From contig BSQZ01000096.1 of the NCBI GenBank assembly GCA_033239005.1, forward strand, positions 687,501-751,500: DNA of 64,000 nucleotides, read 5' to 3'. A program made the position numbers and the translations under genes. The stretch's first letter is position 1. Every line of letters begins with the position of its first letter. Shown piece after piece: positions 1 through 13,341 of this stretch. The stretch comes from Lamellibrachia satsuma (lineage: Eukaryota > Annelida > Polychaeta > Sabellida > Siboglinidae). The notes under the pieces are model-generated. The model was not told the origin of the DNA, ran no database searches, and saw only the letters and a program-made list of their open reading frames with translations.

Positions 1-1541
<1,541 letters not shown>

Positions 1542-1739
1542 GTATTGTGTTCTACTTCTATGTGATAAGTTCGTTCCATTTCCATAGTTATATATATTAA
1601 AGTGTTTTATTGCTACTTATATATAAGTGTATGCTTAACACACGACTTGTTCTTAAATACATCATCTTAGTTTACTGTTGTGTGGCTTTTTACTCTTTTG
1701 TATTTATTTTGCATTAACATTTAATATAATATACTTGTA

Positions 1740-3330
1740 ATTTATATATACACTTCTTATTTACCCGGCACCGACAGCAGTCCCACATAACTGCTTTTAA
1801 CGTGGCACCTTTAAATTACTTATTACACTCTGCCAGATGATCTGGAAAACACCGAGAGCAAGACGTTCTAGGCGCTACGTTACCCCGCCCCACATGTGGA
1901 ATTCACCAAAGCACGTGGCTCAATGTCCCCCAAAGTGCACACTTTACACAACTCATGCATGTTGTTTCACATAAGGTGGTATTATGTGGTATAAGGTACA
2001 TGCAGGTTTAATTATATGTCACAACATATGTTAATAGCCAGTCGTCAATCACACACCCATTTCCGCTGAAGAAAAGTGCATAATAACTAGCTTTGTTAAA
2101 GAGCACAAAGTATCAGTTACCCATCACATATACCCCACGGCAAGCCATTTGTCTTCGTCGACCACAACATACAGCCGATGACGACGACGAAAGATCAATT
2201 ATATGGATATTAGTAACAATGCCTACAACCAATGTATATATCTTAATAGGATGTCCTGTTTGCAAACTAGTAAAGTACTATAATGGCATTGCTATTTCCA
2301 TACCACCAACCGGCAACCGACTGAACTCATACGTGGTCCACACAGGGAAAGCCTGCCACCGATACGACAACACCCATCGATGTCAGCTTCTCATCGAGCG
2401 CATTTACAAAGCCCACTTCCGTCATAGGACCACGTTTTGTAGTGTACATTTCGTTCCAAGTGTTAAGCCAAATGACGGAACGAGCTTTTTCAGTTGCCGC
2501 ACTGATTCTGTGGAACTCAATCCCTGTTAGTGCTAAGCTTGTTGGAAATATAACAACATTTCGCCGTGAACTAAATGCCCACCTGTTTCAACTTGCTTAT
2601 CACCCATAGCTCCCCAACGTACCAATCCAACTCTTTACAACTGCAACTGCTTAACCCTTTTTGGTTGCCGAGCTTGGGTCTCCCGGGGAGTTTAGTGCAA
2701 TATAAGTGTTTAGTATTGTATATTGTATTACGAAATGAAAATATTATTATGAAAAAAAATAAATACTCTATAAATCAGTGTGTACGCTTTTAATTGTTTT
2801 TATAATGAACATTAATGATTTACCAGAATCTGCAACGTTGTATGTTGGTGCTTATGAACTATCACATAAATGCATAATTAAACTAATGTGTGTGAATGAA
2901 ATAAATGGATTGTCTCTTAACGTCTAAAAGTAAAGAGTCGTTATAATAACAGTTGCGAACAACAACTACATCAGTATACGTCCAATGTCATCACAAATTG
3001 GGTTAATATTTTAATCGTATTGCTTGACTTTCTAATATCTGACAACCGTATTTAAATAATTGTTTAAGTGCAACACTATAAGTGTTTGTGAATGTTAAGC
3101 AAATTAAGACGAAGTTTACGTATAGTATACATAACATTATTCTTATATAAATGATTAATGTTGCCTCACTTAAATTATGGTATGATGTTCCGGTGTCAGG
3201 AATGTAACAGAGTAATAACACTTACACAAACTATCCAAATAAAAAGTTTACACAAATGTTATCCACGTTCATATCCTCTTCAAAAAGCAGAATACAAAGG
3301 TCAAAGTCAAAGGACTACTCTTTTCCAAGT
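1740..3330 (+). repeat. Copy 1 of a ~1.6-2.1 kb dispersed repeat
   Basis: This stretch matches 38945-41035 in the same orientation across most of its length, and its first part matches 31190-32160. Shared landmarks are the opening CTTCTTATTTACCCGGC, the CTCTGCCAGA..GATC phrase, the CCCCACATGTGGAATTCACC phrase, and the late GAGCTTGGGTCTCCCG phrase. Copy 1 lacks the RTE-type LINE fragment found in copy 2 at about 39950-40450. It contains a LINE C-terminal remnant, listed separately. Confidence 0.8.
2455..2610 (+). pseudogene. LINE ORF2 C-terminal remnant
   Basis: The plus-strand translation reads ERAFSVAALILWNSIP followed by a basic stretch ending in HLFQLAYHP and a stop. This is the characteristic tail of many jockey/CR1/L2-type LINE ORF2 proteins (FSVAAPRLWNSLP..F+..LK.HLF). 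Upstream coding sequence is frameshifted. The 3' region ends near 2690 with the GAGCTTGGGTCTCCCG phrase, also seen at 40475 and, inverted, near 48520. That phrase is probably the 3' UTR of this family. Confidence 0.65.
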
Positions 3331-3959
3331 TAATTATCAATGTACAAACACATCTAGCCTAAGACAACAAATATGGATGTATGTGACTGTATGAATCGTA
3401 CAATAAAATAGACCAGGAACAAGTGGTCGCAAAATTATAAATACCTCCATTTATGTTGTTTGCTGAAAAGGTTTGACAATTTTGCATGACCTTTGGTTGT
3501 GAACAATTGGGTGGAAGTTCAGAAATCAACAGAGCGGTACCATTTGTGATGTTCGAGCAAAATCCCTTCGGAAATACCCCCATGAATTAATCACCCCCAC
3601 CTAAATGGCAAGTTGGAGAAAATAACTTAAGAGGAAAACACGCAGTTGTCAATATTTAGTTACCTATCTTCAAAATAAATGTATTAATTAAGCTTGAATG
3701 AACATTTTCGTCAGGTAAACAGTGTACTAAAAATGTGTGTCATTGTGTGAGCAGTAGTGTTCATATTAGGGCACTATTCCTGTTCCCGTCTAATGCACTG
3801 GCCAATGCCTCGGAGGCACTCTTCCACGGCCTTCTTGGCATCCCGCCTGCCAGTGTCGAGGTTGTGTAGGCGCATCTGAGCTTTTGTATGTTTAAATGTA
3901 CCCTTCATAGCACATTTTATTTCCACCTACGTTACTCTTTATTACCTCCGTATCGATGA

Positions 3960-4217
3960 CTCATATATGCTACAACGATTTGTGTGTGTGCAGCTGTCTA
4001 TGCACCAATACGTAGACAACACATTTGCATATACTGCCATGGTTTCTGAGGCCACTTACATCAAATGTGTAACGGATTGTGTAACTGCTAGCAGCATGAA
4101 TATGTTAAAAAACAAGGTTGACGCATTTCTTAGGAAGGCGGGTTACACGTAGATGAACATTGTTGGACTCTCGATAAGCCAATGGCTTCCTTGTCCACTT
4201 GCCAAATCGTGTTAAAT
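3960..4217 (+). pseudogene. CR1-like LINE 3' end (subfamily A) behind a repeat fragment
   Basis: From about 4075 to 4217 the sequence matches the last codons and 3' UTR of the 12-16 kb element, including CTGCTAGCAGC.TGAATATG, GGCGGGTTAC, a stop, and CTCTCGATAAGCCAATGGC. The TTGTTAAATC tail is only partly preserved. The preceding part (3965-4075) is a fragment of the dispersed repeat also seen at 4590 and 41885, so the LINE piece sits inside or beside that repeat. Confidence 0.8.
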
Positions 4218-4688
4218 GTGCTGCCAGTCAATGTTCTTGATGGTTTTTTCCAACTCTCGAAATTGATATGTAATAATGGCAGTTATAACAACGTCCAGCG
4301 ACGCCTTACGTATTACGCATGACGCTGTGAACACTTGTACGTAATTGATTGCACAATGTTGAAGACAATTGTACGTAACAACTACAAAAGGCAGTCCGAT
4401 TTTGCATAAAAAGGGTAATAACGGGTTGAATTTCGAAAAAATAAAACTGACGACCCAACCGTGGGGTCGAAGATGAACACGTAAAGTTTTGGCGCCCGAT
4501 ATGCAAACCGTCTAGGAGGAGTAGGATACATACAAATATGCTGGCGGTGTTGCTCTTGATGATCTCCTTGTCGATGACTCAGAGATGATACAATGATTTT
4601 TGTGTGTACAGCTGTATAATATTATGTACAACTACGTAGACACAACAGTTGCATATACTGCCATGGTTTCTGAAGCCACCTACATCGA

Positions 4689-4795
<107 letters not shown>

Positions 4796-4797
4796 CA

Positions 4798-4920
4798 AAT
4801 TGTCTACGGAATGTGTAACTGCTAGCAGCGTGAATAAGTTTAAAAACAAGGTTGACACATATCTCGGGAGGGCGGATTGTCCTTGTCTACTTGCCAAATC
4901 TTGTTAAATCTTGTTAAAGC
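4798..4920 (+). pseudogene. CR1-like LINE 3' fragment (subfamily A)
   Basis: Contains CTGCTAGCAGCGTGAATA, an AAAAACAAGGTTGACACATA stretch and GGAGGGCGG, as in the last codons of the 12-16 kb element. An internal deletion removes most of the 3' UTR, and the fragment ends with two AAATCTTGTT tail units. It is a second, independent 3' end only 600 bp from the one at 4.1 kb. Confidence 0.8.
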
Positions 4921-6109
4921 TGGTGTTGCCGGTCAATGTCCTGATGGTTTCTTTCCAACACTCGAAACTGCGTTGTAATAATGACAGTCATAACAACGTC
5001 TAGCGGCGCCTTACGTGTTACGACACTTCGGACAATCGTAGAAAAGACGCATGGCGTTGTGAATAATAGTACGTAATTAGTTGCATAAAAGGCAATAGCG
5101 GGTTGAATTTCGAAAAAAAATAAAACTGACGACTCGACCGTGGGGTCGTAGGCAAACCCGTGAAAGTTTGGTGCGTCTAGGAGGAGTCGGATACATACAA
5201 ACATATTGACGGTCGATTATAATAATATGGATGTCGCAGTAGCAACATTGTTTTTAACTATGTTACAGGTGTACATTTTTATCTATCTGTATATTTGTTT
5301 CACAAAATACTCACTGGCGACCTTGCAGGATGGTGTAATAATTTGGTCATGAAATAAATACTGGCACCCACAAAGAAATACAAAATGACTCAACATGACC
5401 AATAGTGATTCCAATGGGCGTCAGAATAGATTAACACCCAATTTTATATTTGGATAAAGCGTTACCATTTTATCTAAATGTGTATTTTTGCCAAACAAGT
5501 TATTCGATTTTTGTTATGTGGGAGTAATATTTTGGTGAGCAAAAATCGTTGATTTTAAAAATTAATATCTGCATCGACAGATATATGAAAACTGGCTGAA
5601 AACATTTAGTTATTATTTACACTACTATCAATACATTATTGTGTTATATCACTAAAACACGTCAGATAATATGACGTTGCTACGTTGATGAATCCACAAC
5701 AATAGCCCCTCCGGATAAAGCCTCCTTCGCACAAAATGCAACATGTATTAATTACTGATATTATGTATCAAGTTTGTTATAAAAATTAGGCAACACAGCA
5801 TTGCAATGGTGTTTCCTGCAACCGCCTCGATGTAAGGTTTCATGCTAACCCTACTTTACATGTGTTTCTTCAAAACTATGGAAAATATGGACAAATAAAG
5901 ATAATTTTTTTTAACCTTCTTTAGGTTTTGAATTGAGTACTATTACACTAACACTAATTAAACACTAAGTAGTAAACACAAGTTTATATGTGTTATTCCG
6001 TTATAACGGCATATATAGTTCAATATTGAATTGTCATAAATATAAGCGTATTGGTGAATGGATGTGTTCTGAGGACATCATGTGCACTACCGTAGTCATA
6101 GAGATACGC

Positions 6110-6440
6110 GTTTTTTAATGTTATCCCTTGAAATACAAATACCTTAGTTTTGGCATCAGCATACAGCAGCACAGAAAGTTTTAAATACACAGCAGTTTCC
6201 TCATTTTAAAATAATTGTTTTATTAGATTAGAAATGCCTATTAACCCCCCCATATGCCTTTGTCAGATATGTTTCGAGGTTATTCCAAATTCATCAATAT
6301 ATTCAGTAGTACTGAAGGTTGGATTACATGCATTTATAGCCATCTGACAGTGCAACACTATACAACATTGTAAGTATCGTGTAACCTGTGTGATCCCTTT
6401 GTAGATGTCTGGATCAGTTACAGGACCCTTACTTTATGAA
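6110..6440 (-). pseudogene. Fragment of the 54.5-56.2 kb LINE family
   Basis: This is the reverse complement, in two blocks, of 54490-54605 and about 54965-55110. Shared phrases are CTATTAACCCCC, ATATGTTTCGAGGTTATT, and ACTGAAGGTTGGATTACATG. Relative to the 54.6 kb copy, the reverse-transcriptase part between the blocks is missing. It is non-coding debris. Confidence 0.65.
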
Positions 6441-6589
6441 TAGGCAAAATCGTTCATAAACCACGAAAGTATATTTTCAACTAAGCAAATTATGCCTTAG
6501 ACATTTCTTTACAAAATCGTGTTCAGTTTCATAATTTATGTATATCATATTTACCAATTATCGTCCATTTTGGTAAATAAAGTAGCAAG

Positions 6590-7035
6590 TTTAACAAGAT
6601 TTAGATTTAACAAGATTGCCATCCCAAACAACAAGTTCCAGATGGCAAGTAGACAAGGAAGTCATTGGCTTATCGAGAGTCCAACAATTTTCTCATCTAT
6701 GTGTAGCCCACCTTATCAAATATCTGTCAATTATTTTTTAAACATATTCACACTACTAGCATTAACACAATCATTTGGCAGTTTGTTCCATTCATTTATC
6801 ACCCTTTGTGAGAAAGAGTACTTTCTCATGTCCAACCTACACTGCTCCTTAACTAATGCTGCTTTGTGTCCTCTGGTTCTACTGCCTTCTTTAAATTTGA
6901 AGAACATATTCCTATCAACATCCTCATAACCGTTCACTATTTTAAACACCTCTATTTGGTCTTCTCTTAGTCTCTTGGTCTCTAGTGTAGTCAAACCACA
7001 TTGTAATAAGCGACTTTCGTAACTAAGGTCTGCTG
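6590..7035 (-). pseudogene. CR1-like LINE 3' end (subfamily B), antisense
   Basis: The minus-strand frame 6994-6731 reads LREDQIEVFKIVNGYEDVD and later FSQRVINEWNKLPNDCV, nearly identical to the C-terminus of the 60.6 kb copy. The frame ends early at a stop where the 60.6 kb copy continues about 15 residues. Beyond it lie the family 3' UTR, the hairpin arms TTGCCATC (6616-6623) and GATGGCAA (6641-6648), and an AACAAGATTT-type tail. High similarity to 60.6 kb suggests both derive from a relatively young subfamily. Confidence 0.88.
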
Positions 7036-7279
7036 TGTAAGTATATCCAATACAATGTTAATTGTTGTAATTTAACATATATTTTAACATGCTGAGTGGA
7101 GTGGCTCTGTGGTTAAGTTATAATTACTCAAGGTATTCATTCTAATAGATTTCTCTTTAAGTGGTATAATTCTATTTGCTCGACAACCCCGAGACATTAT
7201 ACAGTATTGATACAATTATATTATATATTATTATATAATAATAGTTTAATTTGTAGAGATAACATGTTTTAGTTTATTT

Positions 7280-7770
7280 ATTTTTATTTTTAGAACAAGC
7301 GTCTGAAATTTTTTGCTGTGTTTATTCAAGTTAAAATTTATATCAATAATTACACGGAAGAAATTAAATTCGTTTACTCGTTCAATAATTATTTTGTCGA
7401 TCTTTATAGTAAGCATTTAATAAATATTATATTTGCAGTGTGTGTATTATCGCTGAAGGTGTTTACAGCACTTGATAAATTTATGTAATCTGCATAAATG
7501 ATCAAATTAAACAGCTTACTGGATTGTGCAAAATCATTTAGATAATAATATATAATGAATAACAGGGGTCCACGTATTGAACCCTGTGGTACGCCTGTTA
7601 TTATCCGTAAAATGTTAGATTTTATATTATCAATTTCAATATATTGGTACAATTTTTTAGGCAGCTACTGAATAAGTTCAGATTTGTACCATGTATACCA
7701 TAATATTGTAAATTATTAATTAACATTAAATGGTCAGTAGTATCAAATGCTTTTCAAAGGTGTACGTAAA
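7280..7770 (-). pseudogene. LINE reverse transcriptase fragment
   Basis: The minus-strand translation contains GVPQGS (RT motif B) followed by a YADY variant of the YADD catalytic box (motif C). It is short, has lost the second catalytic Asp, and is surrounded by AT-rich DNA. It resembles the 51.3-53.5 kb LINE more than the CR1-like family. It is a dead fragment. Confidence 0.6.
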
Positions 7771-8870
7771 TGTTAATTTATTTAATTTTTAATTTTGATG
7801 ACATCAACAGATTTGGAAGGTGCAATAACGTTTGGTGAAAGTGTGTGGCTTTATCGTATTAGTTAATAGACAATTCAGAGCAATGTGTCTCGTACATTCG
7901 TGTAGCGTTAAAGTGATGTAAGTTAATAAGAAATTTAAATTATCAGAGATCTGAAATAAATGATGTATATAAACAATTATAATAATTATAATAAATTACA
8001 AATAAATAATACAAGAAAGTCAGGATTATTTAACGTACAACACGGCCCTAGAAAGTCTTAAATTCATATATAATACAATAAGTTTTACTCGTGGAAAGAA
8101 AGTAAATCAATACCATTATGTATAGTTATATATTATATCGAAAATACAATTATGTATCGTGCGTGTATACAATCAAAAGTCATACTTAAGAATACAATAA
8201 AGGAGATACATTATGACCCATAAGCATTTATTATTGCTTTTTCTGTCTTCATTTGTCTTACTCGGTAAGCTGTTTTTGAACGCTAAGTTGTTAAATCCTC
8301 TTTAATGTAGATCTTTGACATTTGATCCGATATTGCATCGTTCTGAGATTTTAGTGCAGTTATTTTTCTGAAGACAGCGTCGCGCGTTCTCTAGCTGCAG
8401 AAACGTATGATGACGTGTCGCAGTCTGGTTTTGTTGTCTAAAGTTCGAACAATTTTGTAAACTCTCTCTATGTCACACACATTAATGGGAGGAGAAATGT
8501 TCATGTTTTTATTGAAAAGTGTTAGCACGTTGTTTTCTTATTCTTCTTATGTTGTGCAAAAACACCGTTGATTAAACTTGCCACTGGTTACACCTACTTG
8601 TTGAGTTGCAATGATTCAAGACGTTCCATCCGTTACCACTTTCATCATTTATAATTAATCAAATTTGTTAGTGTTTGTCCGTCCGGGAAACACAGGTCAA
8701 TTCAGATCGGCAGCCTGATTCAATTACCTCACAACTGAATCGGATCAACTATGCGAAAATGTGAAAAGGCGAACGATAGTAAGTATAGTTCAATAATCAT
8801 AAGTACGTATGTGACTGCTAGCTACCTCCCACTACTGTGTCCAATTAAAAATGCATCCCTAAATATAATA
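7771..8870. other. AT-rich non-coding stretch
   Basis: No gene or recognisable element was seen. Near 8860-8950 a short AAT run is followed by a GCGCCATAT..GTGGCGCTTTACAAC phrase like the ends of dispersed repeats, but it could not be assigned. Confidence 0.4.
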
Positions 8871-9006
8871 ATAATAATAATTTTTTTTCATATAGCGCCA
8901 TATCCAATGTTATATGGTTCGTGGCGCTTTACAACATGTACAAGACAATTGTAAGTAGGTTTTTAAATTAATAATAATTATAAGCATTTCAATCATTGCC
9001 TATTTC

Positions 9007-9880
9007 ATGCTATATGCTTTGCTTAATGCAAGATCCGTCAGAAATAAGACGGATTTCATCACCGATTATATATGTGAACATGATCTTGATATCATCGCGC
9101 TAACAGAGACGTGGCTGACCGATGACCCAAAGGATACTGCAAACACCAGCAAGCTGATCCAGGAGGGATACAGTTTCGTCCACCTACCTCGGGCCGCCGA
9201 CGGGGTGGGGAGTCGGTTTTTTTTATACAAGTCGTGTATAAAAATGATTTTCTCGCGACCATGGCCAACATCAGCATTCCAGTGCCTCGAGGTGATGTTC
9301 GGCATACCATCAAGTGTCACCAGGTTACTACTCGTTTACAGACCTCCATCCACAGGCCGACGCGAAGTCTCTTTCAGAATGTTTATAGTCGAGTTCACCA
9401 ATCTCCTCGATTTTTTCACAATACAGTTGACAGGACTAATCATCCTGGGTGATTTAAACATCCACTACGGAAAGGCCGGAAATAAAGACTCAAACGATTT
9501 ATCCGATCTTCAGCACGCCACCAACTTGCAGCAGCACGTTCGTCGTCCGACACATACCATCGGCAGTATTCTGGACCTCCTAATCACGCCATCCTCTGGA
9601 AGCGTTGTGACGTCAGTGACGGTAGGGTCCCTGCTCATCGACCACCACGCTGTTCACTGCCTGCTCCAAGCACCAAAGCCGGACCGAATGAAGAATAAGG
9701 CTTCCTATCGCAAATATGCTGCAATTAACTCAACGAAATTCAAATCAGGGTTTTAACTTTCACACCTGGTTACAAGCCAATGCAACATTGCAGACATTTC
9801 TCAACAACACGACTCTACTTAGAAAAAACTGATAAACTGTCACGCTCCACTTATCACACTGACTGACAAAGCTGCAGATT
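9007..9880 (+). pseudogene. LINE apurinic endonuclease domain, 3'-truncated ORF2
   Basis: A 249-codon frame (9007-9756) starts with ATG at the conserved LNARSVRNK segment of the exonuclease-endonuclease-phosphatase fold. It continues with LTETW (metal-binding Glu), GDLNIH (catalytic Asp and Asn) and DHHAV (general-base His region). The role is target-site nicking for target-primed reverse transcription. The frame breaks at 9756; related coding is visible to about 9880, then homology stops with no reverse transcriptase. The lineage (CR1/L2/Rex-like) differs from the 12-16 kb element. Confidence 0.8.
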
Positions 9881-10051
9881 CATTCTTTTTTTTGTAGTCT
9901 ATAAAGGCAAAGTATGCTCTCGAGCGCTTTGCCTACAAATGCACTAACGAACTATAATAAATTGCGTAAAACCGAACAGTTGATTAAAATAATTCATAAA
10001 TCTACATAAAACAAAAAACAAAAAACCTAAAAAACATATAAAATATTTCAA

Positions 10052-10053
<2 letters not shown>

Positions 10054-10126
<73 letters not shown>
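10054..10126. repeat. (TA)n microsatellite
   Basis: About 70 bp of alternating TA. Confidence 0.97.
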
Positions 10127-10128
<2 letters not shown>

Positions 10129-10144
10129 GCACACATTAAAGTTA

Positions 10145-10440
10145 TTACTCGTAGAATAATGTTTTAAATATGTGTCTTTAAATGTTTCTTAAGTGAACCG
10201 AGAATCGTACGTTGTTTATTGTTCTGAGGCAGGTCGTTCCACCATATGGCCAACTGTCGGCGAACATTTACCATAAGTTGCGTCCGAGGCACCGGTACAA
10301 GTTACTTATCAGTTGTATCCGAGTTCAACTTCTTCAACACAAACGCTATTTTTATAACAGCAATAATATGTATGTATTTCACCAGTCTTAGCATTAGTAC
10401 ATGTATTTATGTCTTATGTATCATGTTATAAAGCCCACGA
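10145..10440 (-). pseudogene. LINE ORF2 C-terminal remnant, antisense
   Basis: The minus strand at 10245-10155 reads WWNDLPQNN, then ILGSLKKHLKTHI and a stop, matching the LWNDLP..F+.LKTHLF tail of jockey/CR1/L2-type ORF2 proteins. A weaker LVPVPRTQ segment upstream on the same strand fits the same region of such proteins. The rest of the element is absent. Confidence 0.6.
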
Positions 10441-10739
10441 AACTGGCGTGATTATCTTTGTTGTATTTGCATACGGTTATTTTTGTATTAACTCTTCTAG
10501 ATGCATAGACGCAACACCATAAATTTTGCTTCCCTTTAGTTGGTGTACAGGTGTTGTCTAATAACAAATATTGATTAAAAAATTACGTGGGATGCGCCTT
10601 ATGGACTTTCCCTAACATTCATAATATTATATAGAACGTATAAAATTAACAAAGTCGGTAGAGTGGCAATAATGACGTATACAGCAACACCTGTTCTTTA
10701 TGTATATTGCATATTATTATTTGCTAAAATTCTACGACT

Positions 10740-11609
10740 TTAAGTCATAAACCAGCTTATTACCCGAGATCCGATTTTGAGCGTTTCTTTTATTCCGTGA
10801 CTTGTTTCCGTTCGGAACACGAACGGTAGTCGGTCCCAGAGTTTGCTACACGGAATCAACATCTGGCGATTGGCGGGGATCCGCTCCTCGATGCTGTGGT
10901 TGTAGTCGCTCGAAATACAATCGTCCAGTTTATTTCGCCTTAGGACGGCGCTCGTGTCCCTGGGCGCCGGAAGCATCATACCGCCGAACGGTCGCCGACA
11001 CAACGGAAACACGTCCGACTTCCGGAACGTATAGGCACGTCTGTATCCGGGATCTTGGTCCCACAACGTGTCATTATTCTCAGAGTAAAAAGATACATCG
11101 AGGAAGGGAAACTTCCACGCGACACCGTTCACGGTCCGCACATTACTAGCGAATACCTTCCAGCGAGTGTAAGCCGACTTGGCGTACAGGTAATCTGGTG
11201 CCAGCGACTTGAGAGCTTTCTCGAGATCAGTCTTCTGCCTAGCGGATACAATTATGTCAATGTCGTCGTCCCACGGGATGCGGTCGTGGTGGCGGAACGA
11301 GCCGATCAGGGTGCCAAAGAACATGAAGTACGTTATATTGGCAGCGTCGACAGCCTCAGCGAAAAGGCGTAGTGTATTCTTCGAGATAGCGTCGTCAGCT
11401 TCCGACATGGCCGGACGGAAGGCACGTGGAATGACGGCCACTCTTACATTGGGAGCTGGGGTTTTGTTTACTGGACTCGGCACTGGTTTCCTCTGCGTAA
11501 TTGTTAGTTTGGCGGTTAGACTCGTGCTCAACATTTTGATTGTCACAAGAACGGCGATCGAAACACACATTAGGGTAATGCCCAATCTGCTTTTCTTTGG
11601 CAGTTTCAT
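10740..11609 (-). CDS. LicD/fukutin-family type II membrane protein
   Basis: An uninterrupted 289-codon frame with ATG at 11609. Residues about 8-33 form one hydrophobic segment, a signal anchor with a basic N-terminus, followed by a Pro/Lys-rich stem. Residues 98-118 carry FGTLIGSFRHHDRIPWDDDI, the hallmark of the LicD/FKTN nucleotidyltransferase-like family; the acidic DDDID (114-118) is the likely metal-binding centre. A second conserved-looking segment is WKFPFLDVSFY near 166-175. Bacterial LicD transfers phosphocholine and animal fukutin/FKRP transfer ribitol phosphate in the Golgi; the substrate here is unknown. No intron is needed, and the frame ends at 10740 close to the expected size for short invertebrate members. 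A CR1-like LINE in the opposite orientation starts about 420 bp upstream. It looks intact, but expression is not shown. Confidence 0.85.
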   Translation of the reverse strand: MKLPKKSRLGITLMCVSIAVLVTIKMLSTSLTAKLTITQRKPVPSPVNKTPAPNVRVAVIPRAFRPAMSEADDAISKNTLRLFAEAVDAANITYFMFFGTLIGSFRHHDRIPWDDDIDIIVSARQKTDLEKALKSLAPDYLYAKSAYTRWKVFASNVRTVNGVAWKFPFLDVSFYSENNDTLWDQDPGYRRAYTFRKSDVFPLCRRPFGGMMLPAPRDTSAVLRRNKLDDCISSDYNHSIEERIPANRQMLIPCSKLWDRLPFVFRTETSHGIKETLKIGSRVISWFMT

Positions 11610-12025
11610 TATTGAGCTGCGTCAGTCGTCTTTACTTTTGTTAACTCGCAGTGCTGCACTACACAAGAGCTAACCGTGTATATTCTGTGTATGCGCGTTG
11701 TAAACAATATGTGCAACTCGATATGGGTGTGACGAGTACTGCCGGGGCTTGACGAGAGGCTTACATATGTGTCTCCATTAAGGCGCTCTCGGTGACACAG
11801 GTGACCTGCTGCACAAGATAAACAAAACAGTAAAGTAGAACGCACAAACACATGTTGTCGCATTGAAATACGTACATTACTAACAAAAGGCAGGATTGTC
11901 CGTGCAAACACATTGCCAACTGTAATTTAAGCTTTGTATGCGATCAGATTTCAGCACGATCGTTTAACCTGTACGGCGACGTCGCAAACAATACATCTGT
12001 GAATTGCAAGCTATATTAAACTGAC
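11610..12025. other. Gap between LicD-like gene and LINE
   Basis: This interval separates divergently oriented units: the LicD-like gene (minus) and the LINE ORF1 (plus). It must hold the 5' flank of the first and perhaps the 5' UTR of the second. No TATA box or other clear motif was recognised. The minus-strand open frame here lacks domain character. Confidence 0.4.
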
Positions 12026-13323
12026 TTGACCTTTTCCAGTGACGCAGTAAGCAGCGATATCACCTTGTTGTGTAAACGTGGCTTTACAGGAACGCGTTGT
12101 ACATGCAGCGATCATATTAGTATTACTGAGGTCCAGGCAGATAGTTTTAATTTTGAGTGTAGGGGATGCGCAAGGATGAAGGAAATAGAGGTGGAGTTGA
12201 AAGAGCTGAGACTGCTCGTTGTGGCAATGGTGGGAAGGGAACAGGGGAGTTGTGCCAGTAGTTCCGGTGAGGGAACAGTAGACGATAAAGTGGGGAAAGA
12301 CACAAGAGATGCTAGGGAGAGCTCACCTCAGCCTGGGAGGAAGCTGAGAGGAGGGAAGGTGACAGGTCATAGGGAGACAGGACGTAAGGAGACGGGAAGG
12401 AAAGGAACGGGAGGGAAGACAACCGGGGTGAAGGAGAGGGGAGTAGGGGAGACAGGAGGGAAGGAGAAGGGAGTGGGGGAGACGGGAGGGAAGACAACCA
12501 GGGTGAATGAGAGGGGAGTAGCGGAGACAGGAGGGAAGGAGAAGGGAGTGGGGGAGACGGGAGGGAAGACAACCGGAGTGAAGGAGAGGGGAGTAGCGGA
12601 GACAGGAGGGAAGGAGAAGGGAGTGGGGGAGACGGGAGGGAAAACAACCGGAGTGAAGGAGAGGGGAGTAGGGGAGACAGGAGGGAAGGAGAAGGGAGTG
12701 GGGGAGACGGAAGGGAAGGGGTCAGGACAGAATGTGATGGAGGGGATCGAAAGGAAGAGTTATTCTGCAGCAGTGATAGAGGGGGTGAGGAAGAGAGCGA
12801 GGGTGTTTGTGGGGATTCGATAGTTAGGAAGACCGACAGAGTCTTAAACAAGGGAGATGATGTGGTGGTCTGCTTGCCTGGAGCCAAAATAGAGGCGATA
12901 ACTGAGAGGGTAAAAACATCGTAGGCTCGGGTAAGGGTGGATCTGTTTTAGTACATGTAGGGACAAATAACGTAGAGAGGGAGGGTACAACTGCCATAGT
13001 TAGGAAATATAGGCAGTTGGTCAGAACACTAAAACAGACGCGGGTTGAGCAGGTAATACTGTCAGGGATTTTACCTGTGATGGGCAGGAGGGGTCATAAA
13101 TATCGAAATTGTCGGGGATGGCAATTAACATGTTAGTCCAGAGGCTGTGTAGGGAAGAGGAAGTTGGATTTGTGGATTTATGGGAAAGTTTTGTTGGGAG
13201 GGGTGATATGTACATGAAGGATGGGCTTCATTTAAATGGAAAGGGGCGGCAGTATTCGCGGACAAACTTTCAGCAGCAGTAGATAGCGACTTGGGTACAA
13301 TGACAAATATTTTTTGGAAGTAA
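12026..13323 (+). pseudogene. LINE ORF1 with SGNH-esterase-like domain, frameshifted
   Basis: The first open stretch (12026-12823) begins without an in-frame ATG at its very start, and the true start is unclear. It contains a Cys pair (ECRGC) followed by an E/L-rich likely coiled coil (about residues 50-70), then a Lys/Gly/Thr-rich repeat region. After a one-base loss in the G-run near 12811 the frame continues as VGDSIVRKTD, the GDS block of SGNH hydrolases. It then continues, after further one-base slips near 12912, 13113 and 13243, through HVGTNN (block III) and MKDGFHLNGKG (Asp/His block V), to a stop at 13323. CR1 ORF1 esterase domains are known to assist retrotransposition. All the slips lie in homopolymers, while ORF2 is intact. 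Confidence 0.8.
12410..12709 (+). repeat. 75-bp in-frame minisatellite inside LINE ORF1
   Basis: Four 75-bp units encode four 25-residue repeats, each with a GGKTTGVKERGV part and a GGKEKGVGET part. Differences between units are mostly single residues (for example G/A in GVGET and GVAET). The array keeps the ORF1 frame and makes a strongly basic, Gly-rich linker, plausibly nucleic-acid binding, between the coiled coil and the esterase domain. Confidence 0.9.
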
Positions 13324-13341
13324 ACATTCTTTAAACTAGAA

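Noticed and set aside
10802..11673. Three plus-strand frames of 105-154 codons
   Set aside because: They overlap the LicD-like gene on the opposite strand and have no family features.
12312..12887. 191-codon minus-strand frame rich in Ser, Pro and Leu
   Set aside because: It is the shadow of the 75-bp repeats and flanking purine-rich sequence in LINE ORF1 on the other strand.
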